Below the pieces are notes generated by a model. The model was given only the letters and a program-made list of their open reading frames with translations, did not search any database and was not told the origin of the DNA. The position numbers and the translations under genes were made by a program. This document shows positions 12,077 through 21,937 of a DNA stretch of 64,000 nucleotides, piece after piece. Numbering within the stretch: the first letter of the stretch is position 1; the number at the start of each line of letters is the position of its first letter. This DNA is from Agarophyton chilense (taxonomy: Eukaryota > Rhodophyta > Florideophyceae > Gracilariales > Gracilariaceae): contig JARGXX010000010.1 in the NCBI GenBank assembly GCA_030374765.1, forward strand, positions 744,001 through 808,000. The letters are read 5' to 3'.

Positions 12077-12706
12077 TTATCCCATCGACGGATTGAAACC
12101 CAACGTCGTAGCCGTTGGTGGCGAAGCACCCGTCACAGGCGCAGTACAGAATAGTTCAGGGTCATCCTCGAAATCGAGTTCGGCATCAGCACCTGGAGCT
12201 TCTGCATACTCCTGATCTGCAAACTTGGAAGGTGTGAACTCGTACACATATCCGGTAAGCTGATTTGAATGGAAAACCATAGTATTCGCACTAAGGTCAC
12301 GAGTCTGATCGGACGTGATTATCTGGCTGGTCCAAGGATTGTACCATACAAAATCTCCAGCATTAGCTATGCGTCCCGGCGAGTTATCTCGATGACGCAC
12401 CCTTGTGCTTCTAGCTGATTACTCCAATGAAACCCCGTCCCTGTCGATGCTGTCGATCAAGTCTACCAGGAGTAGGAATTCGCCATAATTGGCACATGAC
12501 CCCAACGAAAGGGAAAGATCGAGTTGTCTCGCACATCTCCGCGCTGTTGGCGACATGTACCAAACACGACAGGAATCGTAAGCATCCCAGAGGATATAAG
12601 CTGCCATCTTGGCGATGAACTCGGAGAACACGACCGTCCATTGTCCCAAGAACGGGTCGTTGATCAAACCGGAACCGATGTAGGTTATGGAAGGAGGAAG
12701 ATCCAT
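12077..12706 (-). pseudogene. Antisense reading frame 3' of element B, part 1
   Basis: On the minus strand a single frame runs from about 12706 to 12077 (about 210 codons) with one stop near 12417. It has ordinary protein-like composition (Trp, Tyr, mixed charges) and an acidic C-terminus, but I recognise no family. It lies beyond the chromodomain, where elements C and A also have minus-strand frames, so it may be the end of an element-borne antisense gene whose beginning is 13047-13537. Confidence 0.3.
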
Positions 12707-12962
12707 CGGACATCCACGAGGGCTCTTGATCTCAGCCTAGTGTTCTGGCAGCGCGACATATCGTCCGACGCGAGAATTCCGCCTACTTCGATCAATCTCG
12801 ATCATTTTGCATTGAACCAGGTACCTCAGGTACCCCAAGCGGGATCTCGTACGTCGTTCCCAACGAGGATAAACTCAATAAGGAATGTCTCTCTTGTGGC
12901 AGAAGCGAAAGTCCGAGCGGAGCAAGGCCCGGCGAAAGCAGAGTGCAGCGTCGCGTACATCG

Positions 12963-13085
12963 CGTAAGCTCCGCTATTCGTCGACGTCGACTTTGTATAA
13001 GGTCTCGATGTACGTGTATCTTTCGCCATTCGTCGACGTCGACTTTTTATAAGGTCTCGATGTACGTGTATCTTTCGCCATTCGT
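12963..13085. repeat. Tandem duplication of about 60 bp
   Basis: Two near-identical units each contain 'attcgtcgacgtcgac', then 'ataaggtctcgatgtacgtg' and 'tatctttcgcc'. They begin near 12975 and 13030. This is a simple two-copy tandem repeat that splits the antisense frame of element B. Confidence 0.75.
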
Positions 13086-13537
13086 GCGAGCCATCCAGGG
13101 ATCCAGATTCCAATCTCCAGTGAGACCGACCGTGCTAATGAAACGGTATAGACGCTGGTATATCAGCTTGGTAAACCGAATTCGAGCTGCGTCCATACTT
13201 TCATTGGTATACCACACAATCGCGATATCTGGAAAAGCACAGTGAGTAAGCCAATCTTGGCTGCGGATATCCGCATAAGGAATTCCATCTGGAATGTAAC
13301 CGCTGAAGACGTACCGTCTGAGCGACGTGTCATCGCGAAGAGAGACTTGGTCAAACCAGGGAGCCTGCGCGAAGAGGTCAGCATCGTCGAGATGGTCTCG
13401 TCCCACAAATTCCGCAGGATGTGGATAGCTGCGTTGAACCCGACGAGATGGCTGTAGAGCAACGCGTGCCCGTATAACCGGTCGGGACACCATTCATATG
13501 GCATCCGATATATCGGGGACCACGTCACTTCATTCAT
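13047..13537 (-). pseudogene. Antisense reading frame 3' of element B, part 2
   Basis: An ATG at 13537 opens a minus-strand frame that appears to shift near 13430 into a second frame that stays open to 13047. The two halves together look like one continuous globular protein with many aromatic and acidic residues. No family recognised. A tandem duplication of about 60 bp (12963-13084, repeated 'ttcgtcgacgtcgac') separates it from part 1. Function unknown; decayed. Confidence 0.3.
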
Positions 13538-13539
13538 GA

Positions 13540-14520
13540 GTAATATTAGTTTTTAGTATTTCAAACACCTTAGAAGGTATGTTATTTAAGTCTGTGCAGT
13601 AGTACCGTAGTGGACGGATGAACGTGCAAGGCTCGGGTTACACAGATGATACGTGTATGGACAAGGGTTGGGTTCCACTACTATAGTCTAGACGTGTAGT
13701 TCACTGTCTAGAATAGACTTAAGCGATGGCTTCACCGCCATCGCTACCACCAAGTAAATGGTAACCGAGTGCTTGGCTCTAGATAATGTCGCCTACGGGA
13801 GACTCCGTCTCTTAACGGGAGGGACCGCGACCGGTTTGGCTAATCTATCCCCTCGGGAAGCTCAGGCTTCACTGTACCATCGTTTTTGGTGTGTTTATTT
13901 CTTTTGTTGGTATTTATGTGTTTAGGTCAGTACACCGCCCCTCTATCGGGTTGTTTTAACCCGTGTTGGTTTCGCTTATCCAGTGCGGATACCCCTTTCA
14001 TAGGTCTGTACGCTTGGTCGTGCGTCCAATTTCGCCCTACAATTTCGCCCTACACTTTGTCGTTGATCGCCGAATATCCTTGTCCTTGGTCCCCCCTTTG
14101 GTTCTTCCCCTTTTCCTGGGTTCATCACCTTCGTGGGTATTGCCTGAACCACTGTGACATTACACCCACGCCTCTGTGGCACGAAGGCTCGTTCACTGAG
14201 TTATCCCTTTTCGCAAGAGCGGGACTCGGACACCTGAGAGGTATTTTCCCGTTTGGGATTTCTCTACACAAACGCCGGTTGCTTATAACGTCGATACCAA
14301 CTATGGAAACGACAGACTTACGGCTCAAATAGCTCAAACTATTCAAGTGATCCAAATTGCAACTGCTGGTGTCCGCAACGAAAGCCACTCCGAAAGTTGT
14401 TCATACTGGACTGTGAAGCACACCCGTCCCAAACCAAAATGAACCTCGCAATCCTCAGTCACTAACCGAGCCAGTCCATTTTCCCACAACCACCTCATCA
14501 CGTCTCCCTAGCTCGTCAGT
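13540..14520. other. Non-coding stretch between element B and the copia fragment
   Basis: No supported gene. One 148-codon plus-strand ORF (13886-14332) has no recognisable domain. The stretch probably holds the 3' end/LTR of element B and broken copia pol sequence, but no second LTR copy was matched. Confidence 0.25.
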
Positions 14521-14521
14521 C

Positions 14522-14857
14522 GTGCGTAACAATCTCCTGTCCATGCATTACATCGCTAAAAGGTACATGGTACTCTTTCGCCACAAAAAGGCTTTTATAA
14601 TACAGAACAAACGATTTTACTACTACATCGAAGGTCCGTCCTCATTCCTTATCCAGAACGATTACCAACAATCCCCCGACGATCTATGTCTTTTTGTTAA
14701 ATGGCACAAATCGGACCACCTCATCATCCTCTGTTTAAACAGCGATGAATTCCTGGTCGCATCAACAAAACAAATTCACATCGATGAACTATACACCAAA
14801 CTACAGACCAAGTATTCCACCAAACGACTTGTCCGCTCCATACTCCACCTTCGTCTG
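14522..14857 (+). pseudogene. Ty1/copia reverse transcriptase fragment, left of the inserted transposon
   Basis: The translation ends with a copia-type RT stretch: 'QQSPDDLCLFVK', then 'HLIILCLNSDEFLVAST' (the YVDD-like box is altered to NSDE) and 'LYTKLQTKYSTKRL'. The frame is cut exactly at 14857 by the terminal inverted repeat of the large DNA transposon. Beyond its right end (29514) the codons resume copia pol, so one copia element was split by the insertion. The 5' part of pol is not recognisable. Confidence 0.7.
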
Positions 14858-14874
14858 TGTTCTCGGAATGCTAG
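14858..14874 (+). repeat. Left terminal inverted repeat of the CACTA-type element
   Basis: 17-bp perfect inverted repeat with 29494-29510. It is followed by subterminal motifs: 'gctagataagtgtgctagat' at 14870-14889, 'gctagttttg' near 14890 and 'gcgctagttc' near 14941, matching motifs near the right end. Confidence 0.92.
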
Positions 14875-15088
14875 ATAAGTGTGCTAGATAGCTAGTTTTG
14901 TAAATAAAAAGCCAAAAAAAATCTAAGAATTTTGCAGATTGCGCTAGTTCGGCACCTGAAAAAAAAATTTTGGAAATAAGCACTCCATGCATCTTAGTGT
15001 TTTGACCACTTAATGCAGTTTAATCTTCATTTGCAGTTTACTGGTCACTTTTGACCGCTCTAGGTGGAGATCCATACCAAGCCAGTCG

Positions 15089-15758
15089 TCAGTACCTTCT
15101 ACTTCCGTACTGGCCCTTTTGCTTACTAGGCTCCAGCGTTCCACCGGGAGGGTATTTGATTTTGAAGAAGTCCACCACCGCATTCTCAACGTCGTCCACC
15201 TCCCCACTGTTCAAGTTCCTCACACCCGGCTGCCCCACCACACACACATTTTCACCCTTCTTCTCCACATCCTTACCAACCCTCCTCTTCTTCAGCCGAC
15301 TCTCTCCAACTCCTCCCCCTTTCCATTCCTCTCTCCCCTTCTTCATCCCAGCTGGCTCCCCGCGTCTCCCTGGCGTCACCGGCGACCCTTTCGCTCTCCC
15401 CCTCTCCTCTCCCACGTCCTTCAACACCTTCCGCGCACCCCAAATCTCCCCCACCCCTTCCATGTGCACTTCCAACACCTTCACACGCCTCTTCAGTTCC
15501 TCATTCGCCCTCCACAGCTTCCCCATCTCCAGCCCCATGGGGATCCGCTCGACATCGCCAACGCCCGCGAAAGCTATCGACAAGAGCCACCGCAAGCGCA
15601 AGTGCACTCACCTTAGTGCGGCCAGTAGTACTCGCAGCCTCCCATACAGCACCCCCCCTCGAAAATCCTCTCGCCCACCTCCGGCCTTTTATCTCCTTTT
15701 TTTGACCCGCTTTTCGCGCGCGCTCGCCCAATTTCAGTACCCTCGTACACCCTTGCAT
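15089..15758 (-). CDS. Two-exon coiled-coil protein of the transposon (unknown role)
   Basis: The minus strand has an ATG at 15758 opening 49 codons that end in a perfect splice donor, AAG|GTGAGT (intron starts at 15611). A matching acceptor GTCGAG| ends the intron at 15548, giving a 64-nt phase-0 intron and a 152-codon second exon ending at 15089, about 201 residues in all. Exon 2 begins with a probable coiled coil ('MGKLWRANEELKRRVKVLE') and continues highly basic, with a basic cluster 'RLKKRRVGKDVEKKG' that could be a nuclear signal. Being the gene nearest the left end it could be an accessory DNA-binding protein, as CACTA elements often encode a second protein; this is inference. Splicing is predicted, not shown. 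Confidence 0.5.
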
Positions 15759-16149
15759 CTACGCTCCGGATGCCCTTCACCCCACTCATTGCTCACTCAA
15801 ACACTCCCATCCATATTCCTACACCATTTATCATGTTCAGCGCTCCCTCACTACTCCCAATTTCATAGCCTTCTCATTTATAATAAATCACACTCATTCG
15901 TAACACAAACCGCCGATTACTCATAAGCCCTCTTTCCCGTTATGACTTCCATAACAACACACACTCCTACACTTTTAACACAATAAACACCATTCAATAT
16001 CATAAATCTAACCTCCTTCCCAAAAACCCCTAACACCCATTCCTCCATAACCATACTCCTTCTCTATTTAATCACATCTCCACACTCGCCACCCCCACCA
16101 CTTCTTCAATTCCAAGCACACTGCACTCCAAACACCTTTCGCAATCAAC

Positions 16150-16974
16150 ATGACCGACTCTCTCACTGCCATCCCTTGCACCTCCGACCCAGCCGTTATT
16201 GTCGGCAGAGGCCGAATCGGCACTTTGCTTCGCAACAACGGCACCCCACAAGATTCTTTTATCTCAACTCAAGAATTCATCTCCGCGCAATACATCCCCG
16301 ACGGCCCCATGTTCTTCTGCGGCAGAAATCATTCACTCGAAGACGTCATTCAATTCTGCACTTCCTCCCGCAGAGAGGATCTGGTCTTCCTTCGGAACGG
16401 AAACATTCTCCCTCTTCTTTCAACCTATGGGCTCCAAAACTGCACCAAAGCCGTTCTCTTCCTCGCCGTCCCCTCCCTTAACGCACCCCCCGAGGACGGT
16501 GTCACCCTCCTCAGTCCCCATTGTCTCACAACTGCCACCGGCAAATGGGCTCCCGCACTCGCCAATCGCCTTAGTACCGCAGGCCTCACTTGTCATGTCG
16601 TCGACCAGCCCTCCTTCTCTAAAGCTTACTACGAAAAACTCGTATGGATATCAGCTTTTAATCTCGTCGGCTCCTCTTATGGTTTTATCACAATGCACGA
16701 AGTTGCATTACAACACCGCACAGTCGTTTCAACCATAATGAAAGAGCTCCTAGCCATCGTCACATCCGAAACAGGAATCGCCTACAATACAACAGAAACA
16801 CTCCAAAAACTTCTGGCCCACGGAAAAACACTTACACAGTTCCCCACCTCGTTCTCAGACTTTTAGTTCCGGAACGTCTACTTCTACAACGTTTCTAACG
16901 CCCAAAAATCCATTGGAAACCGTGACCCCGCCCCTTTCCATACGAACTTATTGAACGTCCTCCTCAATGGGTAG
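16150..16974 (+). pseudogene. Ketopantoate-reductase-like NAD(P)-binding protein, one in-frame stop
   Basis: The ATG at 16150 starts a Rossmann fold with 'VIVGRGRIGTLL' (residues 17-28). Then come 'RREDLVFLRNGNILP' and a helical second domain with 'ATGKWAPALANRLSTAGL' and 'KLVWISAFNLVGSSYG'. This matches, as I recall it, a conserved plant/algal family of ketopantoate-reductase-like (ApbA/PanE-fold) proteins of uncertain substrate. A TAG at 16864-16866 ends the ORF at 238 residues, but the next 35 codons continue in frame with what looks like the family's C-terminus ('FRNVYFYNVS', 'GNRDPAPFHTNLL') up to a TAG at 16972. So the gene is nearly complete and broken by one nonsense codon, or read through. 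It is intronless, carried inside a transposon, and probably captured from a host. Confidence 0.65.
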
Positions 16975-17389
16975 TACTTCATTCATATACCCCTTCCAAT
17001 AAAAACAAGTCCTTTTTTCTAAAGCATATGTCCATCTCCTTCGCTGCCTCGATAAAGACTGCTATCCGCACGACACCACGTCAGAATATATGAAACGATA
17101 TTAAGAATTGCTTCGTACATCACAAATCATCACTACAACCACTCTTCATAAATCTACCAACTTTGCAATTAAGTCTGTACCCAATAACCGCTCCTACAGC
17201 CTATCAAAGGTTTTCATTCATAACAACTATTCATACTCCGCGACAGAGATACGGCAACAACCTAACAACTACTTTGATCACTACATATATATATCCACCG
17301 ATGACCACCCTACTTCATTGCGCTCAACATACTGTATCCAGTCCCTCACAAATACCTTTCTACACAACACTCTCCTCTCCTTCTCAAGC

Positions 17390-17731
17390 ATGCAGCGCTA
17401 CGAAGCACGTCTTTCCCTACCCCCTGGTTCTTCTGTCCAATGCTCAGCAGCTGTGGATATTCTTCCACAACGAACGGTTATCACCATCGACGAAGTCCTT
17501 CAAATCAAACTTCCAACCACCCAGAATGTGGTCGAAGTCAGAGGGTTCCAGAATCATATCACCAACGAGCTCATGGGCGAGATTCGTGACATTTGTACGA
17601 CCACCAGGAGGCTTCCCACTCGCAACTCCCTACAGCAGCAAGATACTCTGAAACAACTGTTCAAAGAGCGGTATCATATCGTTACCTATGTGCAGCGTAC
17701 AAGGAAGACTAGCAAACCGGAACGCCTTTAA
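17390..17731 (+). CDS. Small protein of the transposon, unknown
   Basis: An ORF is open from upstream, but the part before the ATG at 17390 is rich in Thr/Asn/Tyr and looks like untranslated sequence. From 17390 the 113 residues look like a folded domain ('MQRYEARLSLPPGSSVQC', 'RTVITIDEVLQIKL', 'VVEVRGFQNHITNELMG') followed by a basic tail. I do not recognise the family. The stop is followed 16 nt later by another long open stretch (17748-18575) lacking an ATG, so this may be the first exon(s) of one gene joined by a short intron. Confidence 0.35.
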   Translation: MQRYEARLSLPPGSSVQCSAAVDILPQRTVITIDEVLQIKLPTTQNVVEVRGFQNHITNELMGEIRDICTTTRRLPTRNSLQQQDTLKQLFKERYHIVTYVQRTRKTSKPERL

Positions 17732-17747
17732 TAAGATGTTCAGTTAG

Positions 17748-18575
17748 CAAACACTCTTCACATCGACCTTAACGTTCACAATCACACTAAATACACTCTT
17801 CGGAGTTATAGACCCAGCTCTGCAATATACGCTTCCATTCAGATTCAACTCTTTCCTTCGGTTCATTCTCATAACGCTATTGAGGTGTCCTATCCAAAGC
17901 CTGCTACACATTCTCATAATCGAAGGAGGCGTACAATGTATAAACGCGTTATACGGGTCTCTACAAACTACGCCGTTCAATCCAAACCAGCGATATACCT
18001 GGAAGAAACGAGCCTTTCTGGAATTCGGGATTCTACTCCTTACTCTACTCATCCCCCTCAACGCCATACTTTTCCTCGTTCACCGCTTCATTCCAGTCAG
18101 CGGTACCCTTTCATCAGACGTGAAGACAAATTGTATCGCCTTCTCCACAGGAGGGGCCGCAGTTGGCGCTTTGGCATATCTTCTCCAGCTTGTTTCTATA
18201 TCCTTCTTTCCAGAGTCTTATCTTAACACAAAGCTCACAATGAACCCGGAACCACGGAGAACCTCTTTTATGAACCTCGTGCTTGGCGCCCTCTCCCACT
18301 CTTTTCAACAGGCTTTATTCATATCCAGTCCGGCTGTAACCTTCCGACTACTCGGTATGAGGCTGTCGGCATGCACTTTCGCTGCACTCTCTTCAACCGC
18401 CTTCTCCACCTCTCCCATTGAGGGCCCTGGTGTTCCTATACTGCTTGGTAACACAGTGGATGTCGTAATCTTGATATCTTCGACAGTTGTCATTCACTAT
18501 GAGAAAGTGAAAGCAAGTGCTGCTCTCACGCGTTTCAATCCAGTTGTTCAGGAGTTTCTACTGAAAGAAGACTGA
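17748..18575 (+). CDS. Multi-pass membrane protein of the transposon, no start codon seen
   Basis: The frame is open from 17748 (after a TAG) to a TGA at 18573, 275 codons, with no ATG in the first half. It encodes several hydrophobic segments ('FGILLLTLLIPLNAILFLVH', 'GAAVGALAYLLQLVSISFF', 'VDVVILISSTVVIHY') separated by short polar loops. It therefore looks like a membrane protein with roughly five to six passes. The missing start, and the upstream ORF ending just before, suggest it is a 3' exon (a TAG/CAG acceptor lies at 17743-17747). Family not recognised; role in a transposon unknown. Confidence 0.4.
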   Translation, partial: QTLFTSTLTFTITLNTLFGVIDPALQYTLPFRFNSFLRFILITLLRCPIQSLLHILIIEGGVQCINALYGSLQTTPFNPNQRYTWKKRAFLEFGILLLTLLIPLNAILFLVHRFIPVSGTLSSDVKTNCIAFSTGGAAVGALAYLLQLVSISFFPESYLNTKLTMNPEPRRTSFMNLVLGALSHSFQQALFISSPAVTFRLLGMRLSACTFAALSSTAFSTSPIEGPGVPILLGNTVDVVILISSTVVIHYEKVKASAALTRFNPVVQEFLLKED

Positions 18576-18656
18576 TCACTATTACAAGAAAAGGGGACTA
18601 CTCCACATATTACCTCAAATTGTACTCTTTATTGTTCAATAGGTAACAGATACTAT

Positions 18657-18866
18657 CTAGTCGTCGTCGTCATCCATTATCATACCGCCGTCTTCATAGT
18701 CTCCATCTGTGTTAGCCGAGTTGAGACCCATCCCAGGTTCATCATCCTCTTCTTCATACTCCTCTTCCCCACTTTCAACAACTTCCATTTTATAATCTTC
18801 ATCCAACTCCTCAGAGGCCCTGGAGTCAGCACAGAGGAGACGCGTGTCATCATCGAGGTATCCCAT
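18657..18866 (-). CDS. Very acidic small protein or C-terminal exon, minus strand
   Basis: A minus-strand ATG at 18866 opens 69 residues ending at a TAG (18657), extremely rich in Asp and Glu with a 'MIMDDDDD' end. Acidic tails like this are common on histone-binding proteins. It faces away from the methyltransferase gene across the hairpin array, so the two could share a bidirectional promoter. It may be the last exon of a longer gene; no family is recognised. Confidence 0.3.
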   Translation of the reverse strand: MGYLDDDTRLLCADSRASEELDEDYKMEVVESGEEEYEEEDDEPGMGLNSANTDGDYEDGGMIMDDDDD

Positions 18867-19044
18867 GCGTATATACCTGCCGACACCATATCCTTCAGCA
18901 ACTCCGGCGGCTCCTCTGCTCCCTTGAAGGAGTACGGATAATTGGAGTTGATCCCCTCCTTAATTTCAGTCCTCCAGATGGCCACCAAGTCCTCTCACAA
19001 ATGGCCCGAATGGTGTCCCTACAACATGTTGGTGAATTGTCAAT

Positions 19045-19367
19045 TGTCGGCCGACAGGGGTGTGCTGCGACTTCATCGGTGGATGGATGAAGTCGCAGGG
19101 CACCCCTTTCGGCCGACAAATACGCCATAGCATCACGCATGATGCCTTTCTGAGATGTTGGTCGACTGTCGGCCGACAGAGGTGCGCTCCGACTTCATCG
19201 GGGGTCTCGATAGTCCCCGCGCACCTCTGTCGGCCAACAGAGTGCACCGTGTACACCTGAGCGTTCCAAAAATTACAAAATTATATGTATTATGTCGGCC
19301 GACAGAGGTGCGCGGGGACTTCATCGGGACCCCCGATGGAGTTGGAGCGCAGCTCTGACGGCCGACA
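19045..19367. repeat. Array of three large hairpins built on TGTCGGCCGACA
   Basis: The 12-bp perfect palindrome TGTCGGCCGACA occurs exactly at 19045, 19167 and 19293, with one-mismatch forms at 19107, 19228 and 19356. The six copies form three inverted pairs (starts 61-63 bp apart), repeated every 122-126 bp. The arms extend beyond the palindrome (for example 'CAGAGGTGCGC') and each unit contains 'gacttcatcgg'. The array fills the space between the divergent acidic ORF and the methyltransferase frame, so it may be a promoter/operator-like site or transposase/methyltransferase binding array. Confidence 0.9.
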
Positions 19368-19540
19368 GAATGCAACCAGGATAGCTGCAAAGTCGTTCCG
19401 CAACAACCGTTCTTCCGTGCGCGCTCCTCAATCGTACTCACAATCTTTCCGTACCCACCCGCACCCACCCGCACCCGCTGCTCTCTTTCACTCAGGCTCT
19501 CGTGACGACCGCCCGTGAGGTTGTTTGAACACGTACATAA

Positions 19541-21907
19541 ATGGCTCCAGAACCCACGAGAACTTCTTCATCGCCTGCGGCAGACACCTTCGAAATGCGT
19601 GAACTGTTTGGTACGGGGGATGAAGTTACCAGGGCGTGTCTGGATTTGCGTGATCGTTACGCATCAACGAGGCGGGAGGAAGATGAGCCGCGAAAAGTGG
19701 GGCACACTGCATTCATCGATTTCGCAATTGCCATTCGCCACATCCTACCGGAGACCGCGAAGTTTTTTTATACTCTCCTAGGTCCCGACCACACCATTTT
19801 CACAGAAGATGAGCTCCGAGTTGTAGGAATTAGGGGCTCGAACTGTCAGAATTATTTCTCGGCGAGGTTGCTGGATATAAGGAATGGGGACCCAAATAGG
19901 CGCGTGAGGGACTTTTGGAACGCGTACGAGGCGGTGGAGTTCAAGGGCATCCCGAAGAATGTCACTTTGACAGAGTTTTTCAAAGGTCTGGATACAACCC
20001 GAAAGAAGGCGAGAAAAAGCCGGGCTCCATTCGCGACCGACTTCCCGACAATGTTCCAGAGGTTGCTGTTCCTCATTTGTATTCAGTCGGTCTCTATGGA
20101 GAAGAGAAGAGTCTCCCGTAAGCGAAGAAAGCGGGACAGAACCTACGATACGCCATATTCGAAGGTGGCGATTTATGACAAACCAGTAGCTCAGCGTGTG
20201 GGCTTTGGTGTGCAGCTCGTCAATAACGCGTGGGACAGCTTCGCCCAGTATTTGGGATTCCCTGGCGCGGAATTCATGGTTTTTCCCTTTATCCATCTAC
20301 GATATTCTGATATGCAGTTCCAGGCAATCGGAAACAGAAGGGATGGGTTCTCTCACAAGGACATGGCCCAACGCCTCCTTCCTGGTAGAAACCGTACTTT
20401 ATTGGAGGAGGGTGTCGTCCCATAGGCGTGGAACCTGCTGGAGTACGTTGACACTCCACTTCGTATGTTGGCCAAAGAGTTTCTCGCTGACCTGCACAAA
20501 GTGGTGGTGAATGAGCAGCTTTACTCTATATCAGCTCCGGAAAGATGGGACGTTCTAAAACCGTTTACATACACTTTGCCTAGAGTGTTTGCGGAGAGAT
20601 TTGACTGCTTCTCGAACTCTCTTATCTCTACCATCTCGGAATACATATCGCCACTAAAGCTGCGAGGGAGTGTGGAGGTGGAAGTGGTGGCTGCGACAAA
20701 GGCGGAACCTACTATGGTTATGGAAGAAGACGAGATAGAAGTTGTACCCCCTGAGAAAGATTCGGAGGCTCCGGCGGTGGAGGGTGGAGAGGGAGTGGAG
20801 GGTGGGACCGGGAATGAGGAAGAGAACATGGGTGTTGGTCAGCATTCTTCCACAGCTGGACCAAGGTCGGTCGAATCTGAGTCGGTGGATATTCTGCCGC
20901 CTCACGACCTTACCTCTTTGGATGATATAATGTCTCTCCAAAAGTGCGAGTTGGAGATGAATAAGCACTGTCGAATCTACAATTGTACTTTCGAGAACCT
21001 GGTGGAGATTGACGAGACATTGCGCAGCAATGGGGTCTCTCCGATAGGGAAAGTGCAGTGGGTTCTCACGGACCCGCCGTATAATATACGTGCGAAGAAG
21101 AACAGGAAAAACAGCTGGTACGACGTTCTTAACCGGCAAGACATGGTGAAGACGGCGAAGCTCATCTCTAAACTTCTGCGTCCGGGAGGGCATTTCGTTA
21201 TATTCTGCGCGATTGAGCAGGTGAACGAATGGAAAGAAGTGTTGGGCCGAATTGGTGCAAAGGATGAGAATGAACAGAAGAGCAGGTCGTTTGTCGTGGA
21301 CAAGGTCCAGCTGCACTTCATTCGCTCTCAAGGCAATCCGATGCGTAATCCCGGACGTAGTTCGTGCTCCCTGTTTCCCGGAACAGAGTACGCCATTCAT
21401 GGAGTTCGCAGCGGGTTGTCCTACGCCGAACAACATGGCATGGTGAACTATGAGAACTTCAGCTATGTACCATCGCGACATCCGGGTTACCATAGCGTGA
21501 TTGACCAAGTGCCTCCCATGTCGAATGGTGAAACACTTCTATGGAGAAGGAAGAATGCCAAAGGAGCAGTTACGTATCAGAAAGTGCGGGCGGAACAGAA
21601 GTCACGCGCTTTGCTGAAGGAGCTCATCAGCAGGTTTTCTCAGCCGGGAGACATAGTGGTGGACCTCTTCGCCGGAACATTTTCAACGGCCATGGCATGC
21701 ATGGAACTGGAAAAGCACCGTCAGTTTCTAGGGTGTGAGCCAGATCCGCAGTGCTTTGCTCTTTCGAAGCACGCCGCTACAGTGAAATTTGGGTCATGCA
21801 TGCGGAACAACGAGACGGACATTCATATAACGCAAGATGTTCGGAACGCTGTGACTCGAGTGACATGCTTGTTTCCGGACGTCGTCATAAAGCGTTCGAA
21901 GTCCTGA
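19541..21907 (+). pseudogene. Beta-class DNA methyltransferase with long N-terminal region, one in-frame TAG
   Basis: The ATG at 19541 starts a 788-codon frame broken only by TAG at 20423-20425 (codon 295); the second ORF (ATG 20465) is in the same frame. The C-terminal half is a SAM-dependent DNA methyltransferase: motif IV 'LTDPPYN' (Asp at residue 511), 'LLRPGGHFVIFC', a target-recognition stretch, then motif I 'VVDLFAGTFSTAMA' (residue 708) and 'RQFLGCEPD'. The order IV-TRD-I is beta class; DPPY favours adenine-N6 (or cytosine-N4), not cytosine-C5. An acidic linker lies near residues 390-440. The N-terminal 290 residues are unrecognised. It ends with TGA (21905), 30 bp before the SET-domain ORF in the same frame. 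Either nonsense-inactivated or expressed in pieces from 20465, which alone contains all catalytic motifs. Confidence 0.75.
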
Positions 21908-21937
21908 AAAACACCTACCGGATTTCCCGAGCATCAG

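Noticed and set aside
15051..15926. 291-codon plus-strand ORF in the left part of the transposon
   Set aside because: Low-complexity Ser/Pro/Phe composition from pyrimidine bias; the minus strand has an ATG, a perfect splice donor and a coiled coil.
19045..19367. CRISPR-like array
   Set aside because: Repeats are inverted pairs forming hairpins in a eukaryotic transposon; there are no equal unique spacers or cas genes.
20654..21508. 284-codon minus-strand ORF opposite the methyltransferase
   Set aside because: No domain; it is a shadow of the methyltransferase frame, whose motifs are unambiguous.
21905..21907. TGA as selenocysteine between methyltransferase and SET domain
   Set aside because: No redox motif around it and no reason for Sec between two domains; nonsense change or simple gene end is simpler.
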